A DNA stretch of 64,000 bases from Neodiprion pinetum (lineage: Eukaryota > Arthropoda > Insecta > Hymenoptera > Diprionidae), in assembly GCF_021155775.2 (NCBI RefSeq), contig NC_060236.1, positions 32,444,048-32,508,047 on the forward strand, written 5' to 3'. The translations under genes and the position numbers were made by a program. This document shows, in pieces, positions 24,151-32,702 of the stretch. Below the pieces are notes generated by a model. The model did not search any database, was not told the DNA's origin, and worked only from the letters and a program-made list of their open reading frames with translations. Numbering within the stretch: position 1 is the first letter of the stretch; the number at the start of each line of letters is the position of its first letter.

Positions 24151-24869
24151 TTCAAGATACATTGAATTGTATAATATGTATATTTGATCAAATGGGTTCA
24201 TACTTGTTTTACTTCAACACGATTGAGGAAAATTCAACGTTGAGTACAATATTCAGATTATGAACGCACTTTTAGTATTCATGTATGCGGAACCGCCTGA
24301 TGCCAAGCGGTGGCCAAATCAGTTGATTATCTTATAATTAGTTTCCGAAAAATGGACTTTAATTACCCGTTATTTTGATGCCAATATTATGTGGTAACTA
24401 AAGCTGAACACTGATCTTGTATTCATTTACCGGTGCATGGAACATAGATATAACCAATAAAAGGAAGAGAATAAAGAAGTGTCCGAAACGTGAATAATTT
24501 CGTACCAAGAATAATAATTTATTGTACATTTTTATAATTATTTCACAATATTGGTTATCATATTATAATATATTAAATCTCATTATTTGGCACGAATTAC
24601 GTCAAGACTTCAATATCTTGTATGAGTACTTGCTAAAACAAGCGTTCATCATATCCTGTCGCATTTTTAACGTCGTTTGTACGTTTATTTTTCGCGCTAT
24701 TTTATCGGAGTTCTGTGCGTTATACATTGTGTCACTACTGATATATTATTCTCCTGCTCTGGTGCGTCAGCGTCGGTAACGCTGCAAGCTAGAGTAAGAG
24801 CGCAATAATTATATGTAGAGACAGAACTTATCCCATGGACCGCGCATTCATACAGTAAGTGTAAGTATA

Positions 24870-25099
24870 GCGAGTGGTAAGACAAGGACAGCTCGGAATA
24901 ACACGGGCATATATGGCAAAGTTGATTCCCTTTTGGGCACGATCTCTCTGTCGCTCTTGCGTCTCCTCTATCTTTGTCTTTGTCTGGGAGCCTATATTCA
25001 TCCCCACCCTTGCAACTGGCCTCAGGCGCTGGTTATGGCGTTATTCGTCAACCGAATGCGGAGGTGCTCGGATCGATCGGTGATCGTGTAGCAAAAAAG
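24870..25099 (+). promoter_or_regulatory. Possible 5' UTR exon / promoter area of the transposase gene
   Basis: This patch is GC-richer than the AT-rich sequence on either side. It ends at AAAAAAG|GTGAGAAG, a good donor-like site (GT at 25100-25101). An acceptor-like pyrimidine tract ending TTTTCAG at 26665 lies 92 bp upstream of the transposase ATG. Splicing the two would remove a 1.57-kb intron containing the foldback 25810-26620. This is inferred from composition and splice consensus only; no transcript evidence is available. Confidence 0.3.
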
Positions 25100-25809
25100 G
25101 TGAGAAGCTATTGTTAATCTGCGGCCTAGACGGAAGAAGCAAATTCGTCATTAAATAACGCTGGTAAGTACAACTACATATTTTTCCAAATATGGTGGTA
25201 TTTTGTCTTAATACATCGAGCATTCTTGGTTGAAAAAATAATGTGTTTTGCAACTCAAATTCTGTCTCTTCTGTATTTTTTTCTTTCCTTTCTTTTCTTT
25301 CTTCAAAAGAAACTATGTGTAATGTTCTGCGTCTTTTTCTCTAAACCAAACGATGTACCATAAAAATATGGAATAGTTTATTGTTTATTATATAACGTTC
25401 ATGAATATTTTTGAACTGTTTTTAAACGTTATTTATATGTGTTAAGTTTACTATGATACGTATATTATAGGTTAATTATATTAGTTCTTGTCGAATTTGA
25501 GGAAAACTTCATGTTAATAATCATCCCATGTGATCATGCGGTTATTAGTAACTTTTGCTCTGTATTGTTTGAAATCGGTTTCGTGTTTATTATTTTTTTA
25601 GATACCGTTTCAACATATCTATAACATACATATGAACTCGTAGCATCTTCCAAAGTAACAAAGTATAGTAATACAGCCACGTAAATATTTCTGTGCCATC
25701 GAAATCACAGAAATATTATTTTGACAATATTTTTTATTTTCTTTTCCCTTCAATTGAAAATAACAATTATTATCCATCAGAAGAAGACGGTCATGTTAGA
25801 CAATAGAGA

Positions 25810-26620
25810 CAATAGAGAAGATCCGTAGCAATAAAGCTTTTTCACCAGTTAGTGCAACAACTTATATAGAGGTTTATTAAAAATTATGTATTTTGATCCA
25901 AAATTCTGTTTTGTGTATATTTTCTTGGATTTGGGCTGAATAAATATTAAAAAGGGATTTGCACCTGAATAATTTTGTAAACACTGGTAAAAATAGTGGT
26001 CATCTACCCATCAAACGTATATAATACGCAGGAAATTCGTAACAAGTAATTTTATTCCATTGGATTTGACTTTGATCTTTACCGATAAACGTATAGTATA
26101 CTCATGATTTACGTTCAGTAGTAGGCGTCATGATATACTATTCGAAAAGTATTAGAATATAAGCAGGACATCGGCCCAGAATTGGTTCAACGTTAAACTA
26201 CGATCTTGTTTAATTTGTAGTAACAATAAATAGCGATACATAGAACTATAAGTACTATAGAATAATAATATTAGTAACAGTACTATCTAGTCCTGAAATA
26301 TATCACGATTCCTACTACTGAACGTAAATCATGAGTATACTATGCGTTTATCGGTAAATGTCAGAGTCAAATCCAATAGAATGAAACTACTCATTACCTG
26401 CGTATTATATACGTTCGATGGGTAGCTGACCACGTTTTTTATTCGTGTTTACAAAATTGTTCGGCTACAAATGCCTTTTTAATATTTATTTAGCCCAAAT
26501 CCAAGAAAATATACACGAAACAGCATTTTTGATCAAATTACTTAATTTTCAATAAAATTTTATATAAATTGTTGCGCTAACTCGTGTAAAAGCTTTATTG
26601 CTATGAATCTTCTGTATTGA
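25810..26620. mobile_element. Foldback with about 310-bp arms, upstream of the transposase gene
   Basis: The left arm (about 25810-26135) contains GTAGCAATAAAGCTTT, CTTGGATTTGGGCTGAATAA and GTATACTCATGATTTACGTT. The right arm (about 26305-26620) carries the reverse complements in reverse order. The spacer of about 170 bp is AT-rich. The arms are clearly more diverged than those of the palindrome at 22994. The inner arm motif TGATTTACGTTCAGTAGTAG resembles the element's own subterminal motif TGATCTACGTTCAATAACC, so this may be a structural part or derivative of the host transposon rather than an unrelated insertion. Confidence 0.8.
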
Positions 26621-26757
26621 CTCACGTACTACGTTCATTAGGTTCATTTAACTTTTAGTTTTCAGAGTGGTGTGCGGATATTTACGACAAATAAGGCAAG
26701 CACGTTAAAGCGTACATCATTTCTTGTCTGGTGTGTATTATTATTTAGTTTTATAAC

Positions 26758-28836
26758 ATGCCTCATGATTTAAAAGTTCTGAGTAAACGACATTTGCGTC
26801 GCAAAACAGCTATAAATACTCGTAAAGTATTACTGAGTATTGCAGGCAATAATTGTGCACTCGAGCACCTTACGAAATCACAATTAAAAGATGCTAGTCA
26901 TGAACATGTGTCTTGTATCGGAGAATATGTGCACTCTATAGATAGCGATTATGATGTTGATCATATCCATCAAAGTAATGAACAGAATGAAGAAAACTCT
27001 AATTCGAACCGCGATAATAAAGATTTCAAAGACATCGAAAGTGACATAGATAGCATCAAAGCTACGTTGTACAGTTCTGAAGATAATTCAAGTTCCGTCA
27101 GCGATGAAGTGCATTTAGATGATGAAACGAACTTTGTTGAAAATTTGCGCGACTGGGCATCTTCAAATAACATCACACATAACGCGATCGATCAATTGCT
27201 AGCATTATTGAAACCAGCACATCCTATCTTACCCTTAAGTGCTAGGACTCTACTTCACACGTCACGACGTATTGAAACGTTAAATTTAGACAACGGAGAA
27301 ATGTGTTATTTCGGTTTGGAGAAATGCTTGAGACAAAAACTCGAGTCAGGTCTCAAAAAAGGACTGTCACCTGAACATACGTTGCGAGTTGATTTTAATA
27401 TTGATGGGATTCCCGTTTATAAAAGTAGCGGAACATCATTTTGGCCAATTTTGGGACGCAGTATTTCAATGATCGATGATAGCCCATTTGTAATTGGTGT
27501 TTATTATGGTACGGGTAAACCGATGCCACTATCTTCATATTTACGAGATTTAATTAAAGAAACGTCACGTTTAAGCACCAATGGTTTTGAGTTTAATGGC
27601 ACCAAATACTTTGTCAGAGTTGGTTTATTCGCGTGTGACGCGCCCGCGAGATCTATGTTGAAAATGTGTTTAGGACATTCGGGTAAGGATGCTTGCGAGA
27701 GGTGTAAGATTCGCGCAGTTCATCTCAACCGTAAACTGTGTTATCCATGTGACACCGAATTCCAGAAGCGAAAAGATAGTGATTTTGTTGCACCTAGTGA
27801 AAACGATCGTCACGTTAAAGGACGTTCGCCTCTTTTAGATCTTTACGTGGGACTAGTCTCCCAATTTCCTTTAGATCCCATGCATTTAATCTACCTGGGA
27901 ATTTTGAAGAGGTTGCTCCTTAAATACTGGGTCGAGGGTTCACGTGATTGCAAATTGTCTAAGGATATTTTGTTAGAAATTGAACGTATAATGAAACTAT
28001 TGGCGCGATATGTTCCGGCAGAGTTTCCTCGAAAGCCCCGTGGATTTTTGGATTTGCATCGATGGAAAGCGACAGAATTTAGATTTTTCTTGTTATATTC
28101 CGGCCCTGTTGTAATGCGGGATGTGCTAGATCGAAAAAAGTACAAACATTTTTTATTATTGTCTGCCGCCGTGTATATTCTATCGAATACAGCCTTGTTC
28201 TCGCGTTTTCGAAACATCGCGCAAGATATGATCGAAAAATTCGTTACTCAAGGTGCTAAGATATACGGACAAAACTTTGTCGTATATAATGTACATTCGC
28301 TGCTGCATGTCATAGACGACGTAGAACGATTTGGCCCATTAGAAGAATACAGTTGCTTTGTGTATGAAAATCATTTGGGCCATTTGAAACGACTTATTCG
28401 ATCGAAACGCTTGCCGCTGCAGCAGCTGAGTAATCGACTTGAAGAACTAAGTTCTATTCGTAAAACTAATTGTCAGGAAAAATTTATTCCTAAACCCAAA
28501 TTTATTGGAAATTCTCGTGAATGTCAGGCTCTGGAAACGAAAAAATTCAAAATATCAATAAAAAGGCCGGATAATGTAGTAGCTTGTGGGACAGAAATAT
28601 TAGTGATCAAATCAATCCTTTTCATTGCCGGAGAATATAGAATTATAGGTACTCCGTTCAAGTACAAGCGAGACCTTTATCAGAAACCTATTAAATCTTC
28701 CAAACTAGGGATTTTTTTCGTAAGAAGTTTCAACGTAGCGAAATCTTATCGCGTCGATGATATATTACATAAATTCGTCTGTCTTCCATTTAAAGATGGT
28801 TTCGCAGTAACTCCGATACTACACGAAATGAAATAA
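26758..28836 (+). CDS. Transposase-like protein, Tnp2/CACTA-like, intact
   Basis: A single uninterrupted frame encodes 692 residues. An in-frame TAG at 26746-26748 fixes ATG 26758 as the first usable start, and AATAAA overlaps the stop region (28832-28837). Residues 1-25 are basic (RHLRRK); residues 60-125 are acidic and Ser/Asp/Glu-rich. The core follows: DFNIDGIP (Asp216), then LFACDAPARSM (Asp294), then a probable zinc knuckle with Cys304, Cys313/Cys316 (CERC) and Cys328/Cys331 (CYPC). Next come FPLDPMHLIYLGILKRLL (Asp373, His376) and NVHSLLHVIDDV...GPLEEYSCFVYEN (His513, His517, Glu537). Asp216, Asp294 or Asp373 and Glu537 are candidate DDE residues. This motif order is that of Tnp2-type transposases, which cut and paste the element by recognising its ends in the nucleus. 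No stop or frameshift interrupts it. The assignment is from motif memory, not a search. Confidence 0.88.
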   Translation: MPHDLKVLSKRHLRRKTAINTRKVLLSIAGNNCALEHLTKSQLKDASHEHVSCIGEYVHSIDSDYDVDHIHQSNEQNEENSNSNRDNKDFKDIESDIDSIKATLYSSEDNSSSVSDEVHLDDETNFVENLRDWASSNNITHNAIDQLLALLKPAHPILPLSARTLLHTSRRIETLNLDNGEMCYFGLEKCLRQKLESGLKKGLSPEHTLRVDFNIDGIPVYKSSGTSFWPILGRSISMIDDSPFVIGVYYGTGKPMPLSSYLRDLIKETSRLSTNGFEFNGTKYFVRVGLFACDAPARSMLKMCLGHSGKDACERCKIRAVHLNRKLCYPCDTEFQKRKDSDFVAPSENDRHVKGRSPLLDLYVGLVSQFPLDPMHLIYLGILKRLLLKYWVEGSRDCKLSKDILLEIERIMKLLARYVPAEFPRKPRGFLDLHRWKATEFRFFLLYSGPVVMRDVLDRKKYKHFLLLSAAVYILSNTALFSRFRNIAQDMIEKFVTQGAKIYGQNFVVYNVHSLLHVIDDVERFGPLEEYSCFVYENHLGHLKRLIRSKRLPLQQLSNRLEELSSIRKTNCQEKFIPKPKFIGNSRECQALETKKFKISIKRPDNVVACGTEILVIKSILFIAGEYRIIGTPFKYKRDLYQKPIKSSKLGIFFVRSFNVAKSYRVDDILHKFVCLPFKDGFAVTPILHEMK

Positions 28837-29435
28837 AATTTTTATTTTTTGTTAAACATCTCAACGAAACGAGCTCTCGACAAAAAACAGATGATGAACC
28901 TACGATTCTCGGCAATGTGTACGAGGAAGAGGGATTCGTTCAAGACATGTATAGTATGTCTATGTCTACCTCGCACACATTCCCGAGAATCGTAGGTTCA
29001 TTATCTCTTTTATATTAAAAGTTTGCTTCAATTGAGATGTTTAGCAAAAAATAACATTATCGTATACCTATTACCATATACCGTATATGCCGAGTCTAAT
29101 TTACCTAGTAGTCCAATATACCCAACTCTACCATATGTTCATAACATCACTTTTGAGCTGATTTATTATAGTTTTGTACGTCACATTGACGTTCAAGTAT
29201 TGGTTAGACATGCGTTCCCAAAATCTTCATAATGTTTCATGATCGATTCATCTTTTAACTTATATACTACCTTGCATATTCCTATGTTGATGTCCTAATT
29301 AAAAACTTTTAAACTGGCACTTTTTGCTCAGAGTGGAATAAAAGTGCTTGAATTTTGATCAAATATAAATTTATACACCAGACTAGAGAATATGATACAT
29401 TTAACGATGTTTTTACTCAGTCGTGCTGCAGAACT
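28837..29435. other. Spacer between the two transposon genes
   Basis: It holds the 3' UTR of the transposase gene and a hairpin (28891-29007). The AT-rich sequence after it probably contains the promoter and 5' UTR of the second gene. Splice-acceptor-like TTTTTACTCAG (to 29420) and GCTGCAG (to 29430) lie just before the second gene's ATG, so an upstream non-coding exon is possible. Confidence 0.5.
28891..29007. repeat. 117-bp hairpin between the transposon genes
   Basis: The arm ATGATGAACCTACGATTCTC (from 28891, continuing GG.AATGTGT.CGAGG) is paired by the reverse complement at about 28968-29007. Only two or three positions in about 36 mismatch, and the loop is about 40 nt. It lies about 55 bp downstream of the transposase stop, where it could act in RNA 3'-end formation or be a tiny nested element. 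Its role is unknown. Confidence 0.8.
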
Positions 29436-31827
29436 ATGTATGCGGTGATTGAATTCTTGGTTGGCGAAGATAGAGAATGCGCATTGGTACCAGTTCTTTG
29501 GCTGGTCGAAAACAACACCCAATGTTACTGGCCACGGACAAAAACTGAAGATCATTTTACAAAACTTGTAAAATCAAAGGCTGCCTATGAAAAAACATGG
29601 CCAAAGTTTGCCATTCACAAAGTACTGCATACCGGAGGTGATTATTGGAACGTAGAACTTTTTTTTACAATTGTATACGGATTGAATGTTTCAATCATAT
29701 TAATTTTCACTTGGATAAGAGTTACGACGATATATTTTGATCATATTGTACATTTGTGATTAATTTTGCTAATCAATGAGCATTCGGTATTGATTGATAT
29801 TCCTTGATTAACTAACAGATGACTACCACGACACCGAAGCAACGATGGCGCGCCTACTGGAGCTGGGCACGTCCGATGAATCCGGAATAATTCGCAACAT
29901 CGCTAAAAAATCCACTGTAATACCTCAGCAAGATATTACCAATGACGTGGACGAGAATGAAGCTACGAACAGTGATGATGTCGAACCTGAGCCGCAAAAG
30001 AAAAAACGTAAACACAAAACCGACAAGAAGAAGGCTAAAAATCGACACGTTAGTAACAAAAAAAAAAAAACGAAGCGTTCTCGTGAAAGTTCAAGTAGTT
30101 TAGGTTACACCTCTTCAGCTGACGAGAATTTGCCACCGTCCGAAGTCGATGAATCGACTTCTAACCGTAATAAGAATACTCGCTACATTAACTCAGCCAA
30201 AGGATCTACCAAAAATCAGACACCAAAGAAAAACTTGGCCCACAAGATCGTACAGCACCAGTATAATGATAATTCCCATGAGTCACCGAATCAGTTGTCT
30301 GGATATGAAACATCAAATAGAAACATTTCTAGTAGGATCATCAGGTCTACCACGCAATATGACTTATCAAGATCCTTTTCACAACTTGAACCTTCAACCC
30401 CGACCACATCACGCGAACAGAATACCTTTGAAGAAAAAACTCTGCAGTATTTAGAACACATTAAATCCTACACTGAACAAAACCATCTGCTACTACGTAA
30501 AATCTTCTCAAAACAGAAGGAAGTCAGCATCGACGTAACAAAGAAACCAGCCGAATTCCCAAAACTTCCTCTTAACTCCATGGAAGACTTCTCCAACCTC
30601 GAAAATATCCTGAAATCCGAAGAGCATCGAACTTATTTAGTGAGTAGACCTTGCAATCATATTCAAAATATGTATGTCATGACATACGGATAGGTACTAA
30701 TACCGAGCGTATTCTTCAATGAGGGCCAACCCCCTCCCTAGCGCAAACCAACACAGGCACATGAGGCTCGGCCGGGAGGGGATAGAATGCCAGTGGCCAT
30801 GTTAGTCTCCACTCGACCGAACTTCACGTACGCGTCATGTGCCTGAGTTGGCTTAGCACTAGGGAGGGGGTTGTCTCTCATTGAAGAATACGCTCGGTAT
30901 GTGTTGACTGCAAAGGAATAATGAAAATTACTACAGGCATACAGAATTGCGGTTCGTAACGTTTTAACCCTCTCGGACCGTATGTTGCTTCTACGCAACA
31001 CGCACTTTGAGGCTTCATAAAACTGTATCGGTCGCAAGGTCAGGGTTCTAACTGCATAGTTCCATTAAGCAAGGTCAGATGGCCTTATAGATACTCCTAA
31101 ACCCTGAGGTAAACTGCTTTCACCCATCGAAATATCAATATGGTGAGAGATTTTCATTCAACATGAAATCGGTCTCGGTCTGATCGAGAGGGTTAACGTT
31201 AAAAAATGCTGAAAAAATATTAGGAATCGACAATCTCCAACTAGTCAAAATTGTTATCGATGTTGATAACAGTAAGAATATTTTGAATTCAATTCGACAT
31301 TCATTCATTTTAGTATTTTGTTGCAGACCGGGAAACTGGCTTCTGTTGGAGGGACAAGCGGTCGCCAATGTGTGTTGGCTATAATGAGGTCACTACTCAC
31401 AAACGAATTAGCGATGCAATTCAATTGGGCAGGGAGGGACAAAGTCCCATTTCAAAAGACATTGACAATGGAAACTGTTTACGGTAATGAATAATTCATG
31501 AAATTTTCGAGAAACAGTTATTACTTGGATTTATCGTGTGAAAACAATATTATTCACACATTATTATTCAAATTATGCAAACTGTTAACTTTTTTCCCAA
31601 TATATTCGAGATTCATCACAATTTACATTGAAATTATTCCTTATCAGTTATCAATATCGTGATATTGTACCTTCCTTTTGATGTATTTTTTCTCAGAGGC
31701 TGTGAAACAAACCTTTCTTGGCAAGAAGGAAATTGGTGATGCAACCGAAACCAGTGTTTCGTGTGCCGTGAAAGACTGGTTAAAACTAGCTCGATCACGG
31801 CATACCTATGTACGAAAGAAGGGCTAA
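29436..31827 (+). CDS. DUF4806-like accessory protein, four exons, intact
   Basis: Exons 29436-29637, 29819-30639, 31327-31483 and 31697-31827 join to 1,311 nt (436 residues plus TAA). Donors are GAG|GTGATT, TTA|GTGAGT and ACG|GTAATG. Acceptors are AACAG|AT, TGCAG|AC and CTCAG|AG. All three junctions keep the frame. Residues 1-90 (MYAVIEFLVGE..., LWLVE, CYWP, W..FAIHKVLHTG) form a Trp/Pro-rich domain known to me from insect DUF4806-type proteins. Residues 128-156 are Lys/Arg-rich, a likely nuclear localisation signal. Residues 190-265 are Ser/Thr-rich and 268-302 a probable short coiled coil. Residues 312-410 (FPKLPLNSMEDFSNLENIL, then GGTSGRQCVLAIMRSLLTNE) resemble DUF4806. Function is not established. 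By analogy with plant En/Spm it may bind subterminal repeats and assist transposition; this is inference. A polyadenylation signal lies at 32071. Confidence 0.82.
30703..30897. mobile_element. 195-bp TA-flanked hairpin element in intron 2
   Basis: The left arm CCGAGCGTATTCTTCAATGA, then CAACCCCCTCCCTAG and CAGGCACATG, is mirrored by the right arm ending ATTGAAGAATACGCTCGG. The arms pair for about 60 bp with few mismatches around a 70-nt middle. TA flanks both sides (30701-30702, 30898-30899), suggesting insertion into TA. It lies entirely within the intron that starts at 30640 and leaves the splice sites intact. Confidence 0.8.
30968..31192. mobile_element. 225-bp piggyBac-type MITE in intron 2
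   Basis: TTAA (30964-30967) precedes CCCTCTCGGACC, and TCGAGAGGG is followed by TTAA (31193-31196). TTAA duplications with CCC/GGG ends are the signature of piggyBac-family elements. The terminal inverted repeat is short (about 8-9 bp, CCCTCTCG), and GTTGCTTCTACGCAAC forms a small hairpin near the left end. There is no coding capacity. It lies in the same intron as the 195-bp hairpin and 134 bp before the next exon. Confidence 0.7.
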
Positions 31828-32070
31828 GAAACTGTGGTAAACGTCAACTAATTTTAAAAACAGTCATATAAAAGTACAAATCATACAGGCATATAAATAT
31901 TTCTGATATAAGTGTAATATTCTTAGCGTTTTCTGTTAGTTGTAACTACCGTGAAGACGAAAGTATAGTGTAGGTTGAGCTGTGTCTATGAGCTACAAGA
32001 TGTACCTTTTTTTTTGATAAATGAGTATTTATAGATATAAGATATTTGTGTAACGTTCTAACAAAGATAT

Positions 32071-32076
32071 AATAAA
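32071..32076 (+). terminator. Polyadenylation signal of the second transposon gene
   Basis: AATAAA in AAGATATAATAAAATCGATT, 244 bp after the stop codon of the four-exon gene and inside the right end of the transposon. Confidence 0.5.
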
Positions 32077-32657
32077 ATCGATTCACATATATAAACTAAA
32101 TTCGTACGCTTTCTAACTCAACCCAGACTTGTTTCTAGCTAACGTGAAATGATCTTCCTCTATAGCAGTGTACTATATACGCTTTCAATTACACATCCAA
32201 GATACGTTATGTATTCAAGTCTAGAGGTCCAATTAAAAACGTTTTTTAACACTGTATAATATTCGTTTAGACATAAATAATGAAAGATTAAAGCGTCATT
32301 AACAGAAAACATTTTGTCACGTTAGTTAAACGGACATTGTCAACACATTTTAATAGAAAAAATTTCCTTCATAATTTGAGTTTTAAAACGTACTTGCGAA
32401 ACGTCTCTTAGTAGTCATCAATATCCAAATATTAGACGATTACCATAAATATTAAAATAACGGATTTTCGATACGTTTTATCAACAAATTGAGATACGAT
32501 TTATAAATGTTTGGTTTCAAACGTATAAAATTTGCATATGAACAACTATCGTAAGACGTCCACCAAAAACGTTTAATAAACCGAAATCACGGCGGACATT
32601 CTTCGCAATAAAATACGTAGGTGCTGCACGTTTATTCTACAGAATAAAACGTTCTTT

Positions 32658-32702
32658 TTTGACGAATTTCATACGCTTTATATACTGGCATTGTTTATTG
32701 GG
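32658..32702 (-). repeat. Right terminal inverted repeat of the large transposon
   Basis: Ends ...CATACGCTTTATATACTGGC then ATTGTTTATTGGG. Its reverse complement matches the left end from 22415. AG follows at 32703-32704, matching the AG before the left end. Confidence 0.85.

Larger units (their letters stand above)
22415..32702 (+). mobile_element. 10.3-kb two-gene DNA transposon, CACTA-like
   Basis: The left end starts CCCAATAAACACACACCAGT at 22415. The right end, in reverse complement from 32702, starts CCCAATAAACAATGCCAGTA. The ends stay alignable for about 40 bp (CAGTATA.AA..CGTAT..GAAA..CGTC). The dinucleotide AG flanks both sides (22413-22414, 32703-32704), a plausible 2-bp target-site duplication. 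Inside are a transposase-like gene and a four-exon DUF4806-like gene, both on + and both with intact frames. A subterminal tandem repeat lies near the left end, and five smaller inverted-repeat elements sit in non-coding parts. Transposase motifs place it near CACTA/Tnp2-type elements; CACTA normally makes 3-bp duplications, so the 2-bp flank and the CCC terminus are atypical. Intact ends and genes suggest it is young or under constraint. Confidence 0.85.

Noticed and set aside
29355..29435. Upstream ATG extending the first exon of the accessory gene by 27 codons
   Set aside because: The extension contains acceptor-like TTTTTACTCAG and GCTGCAG sequences, and the family-like domain starts at MYAVIEF, so ATG 29436 is preferred.
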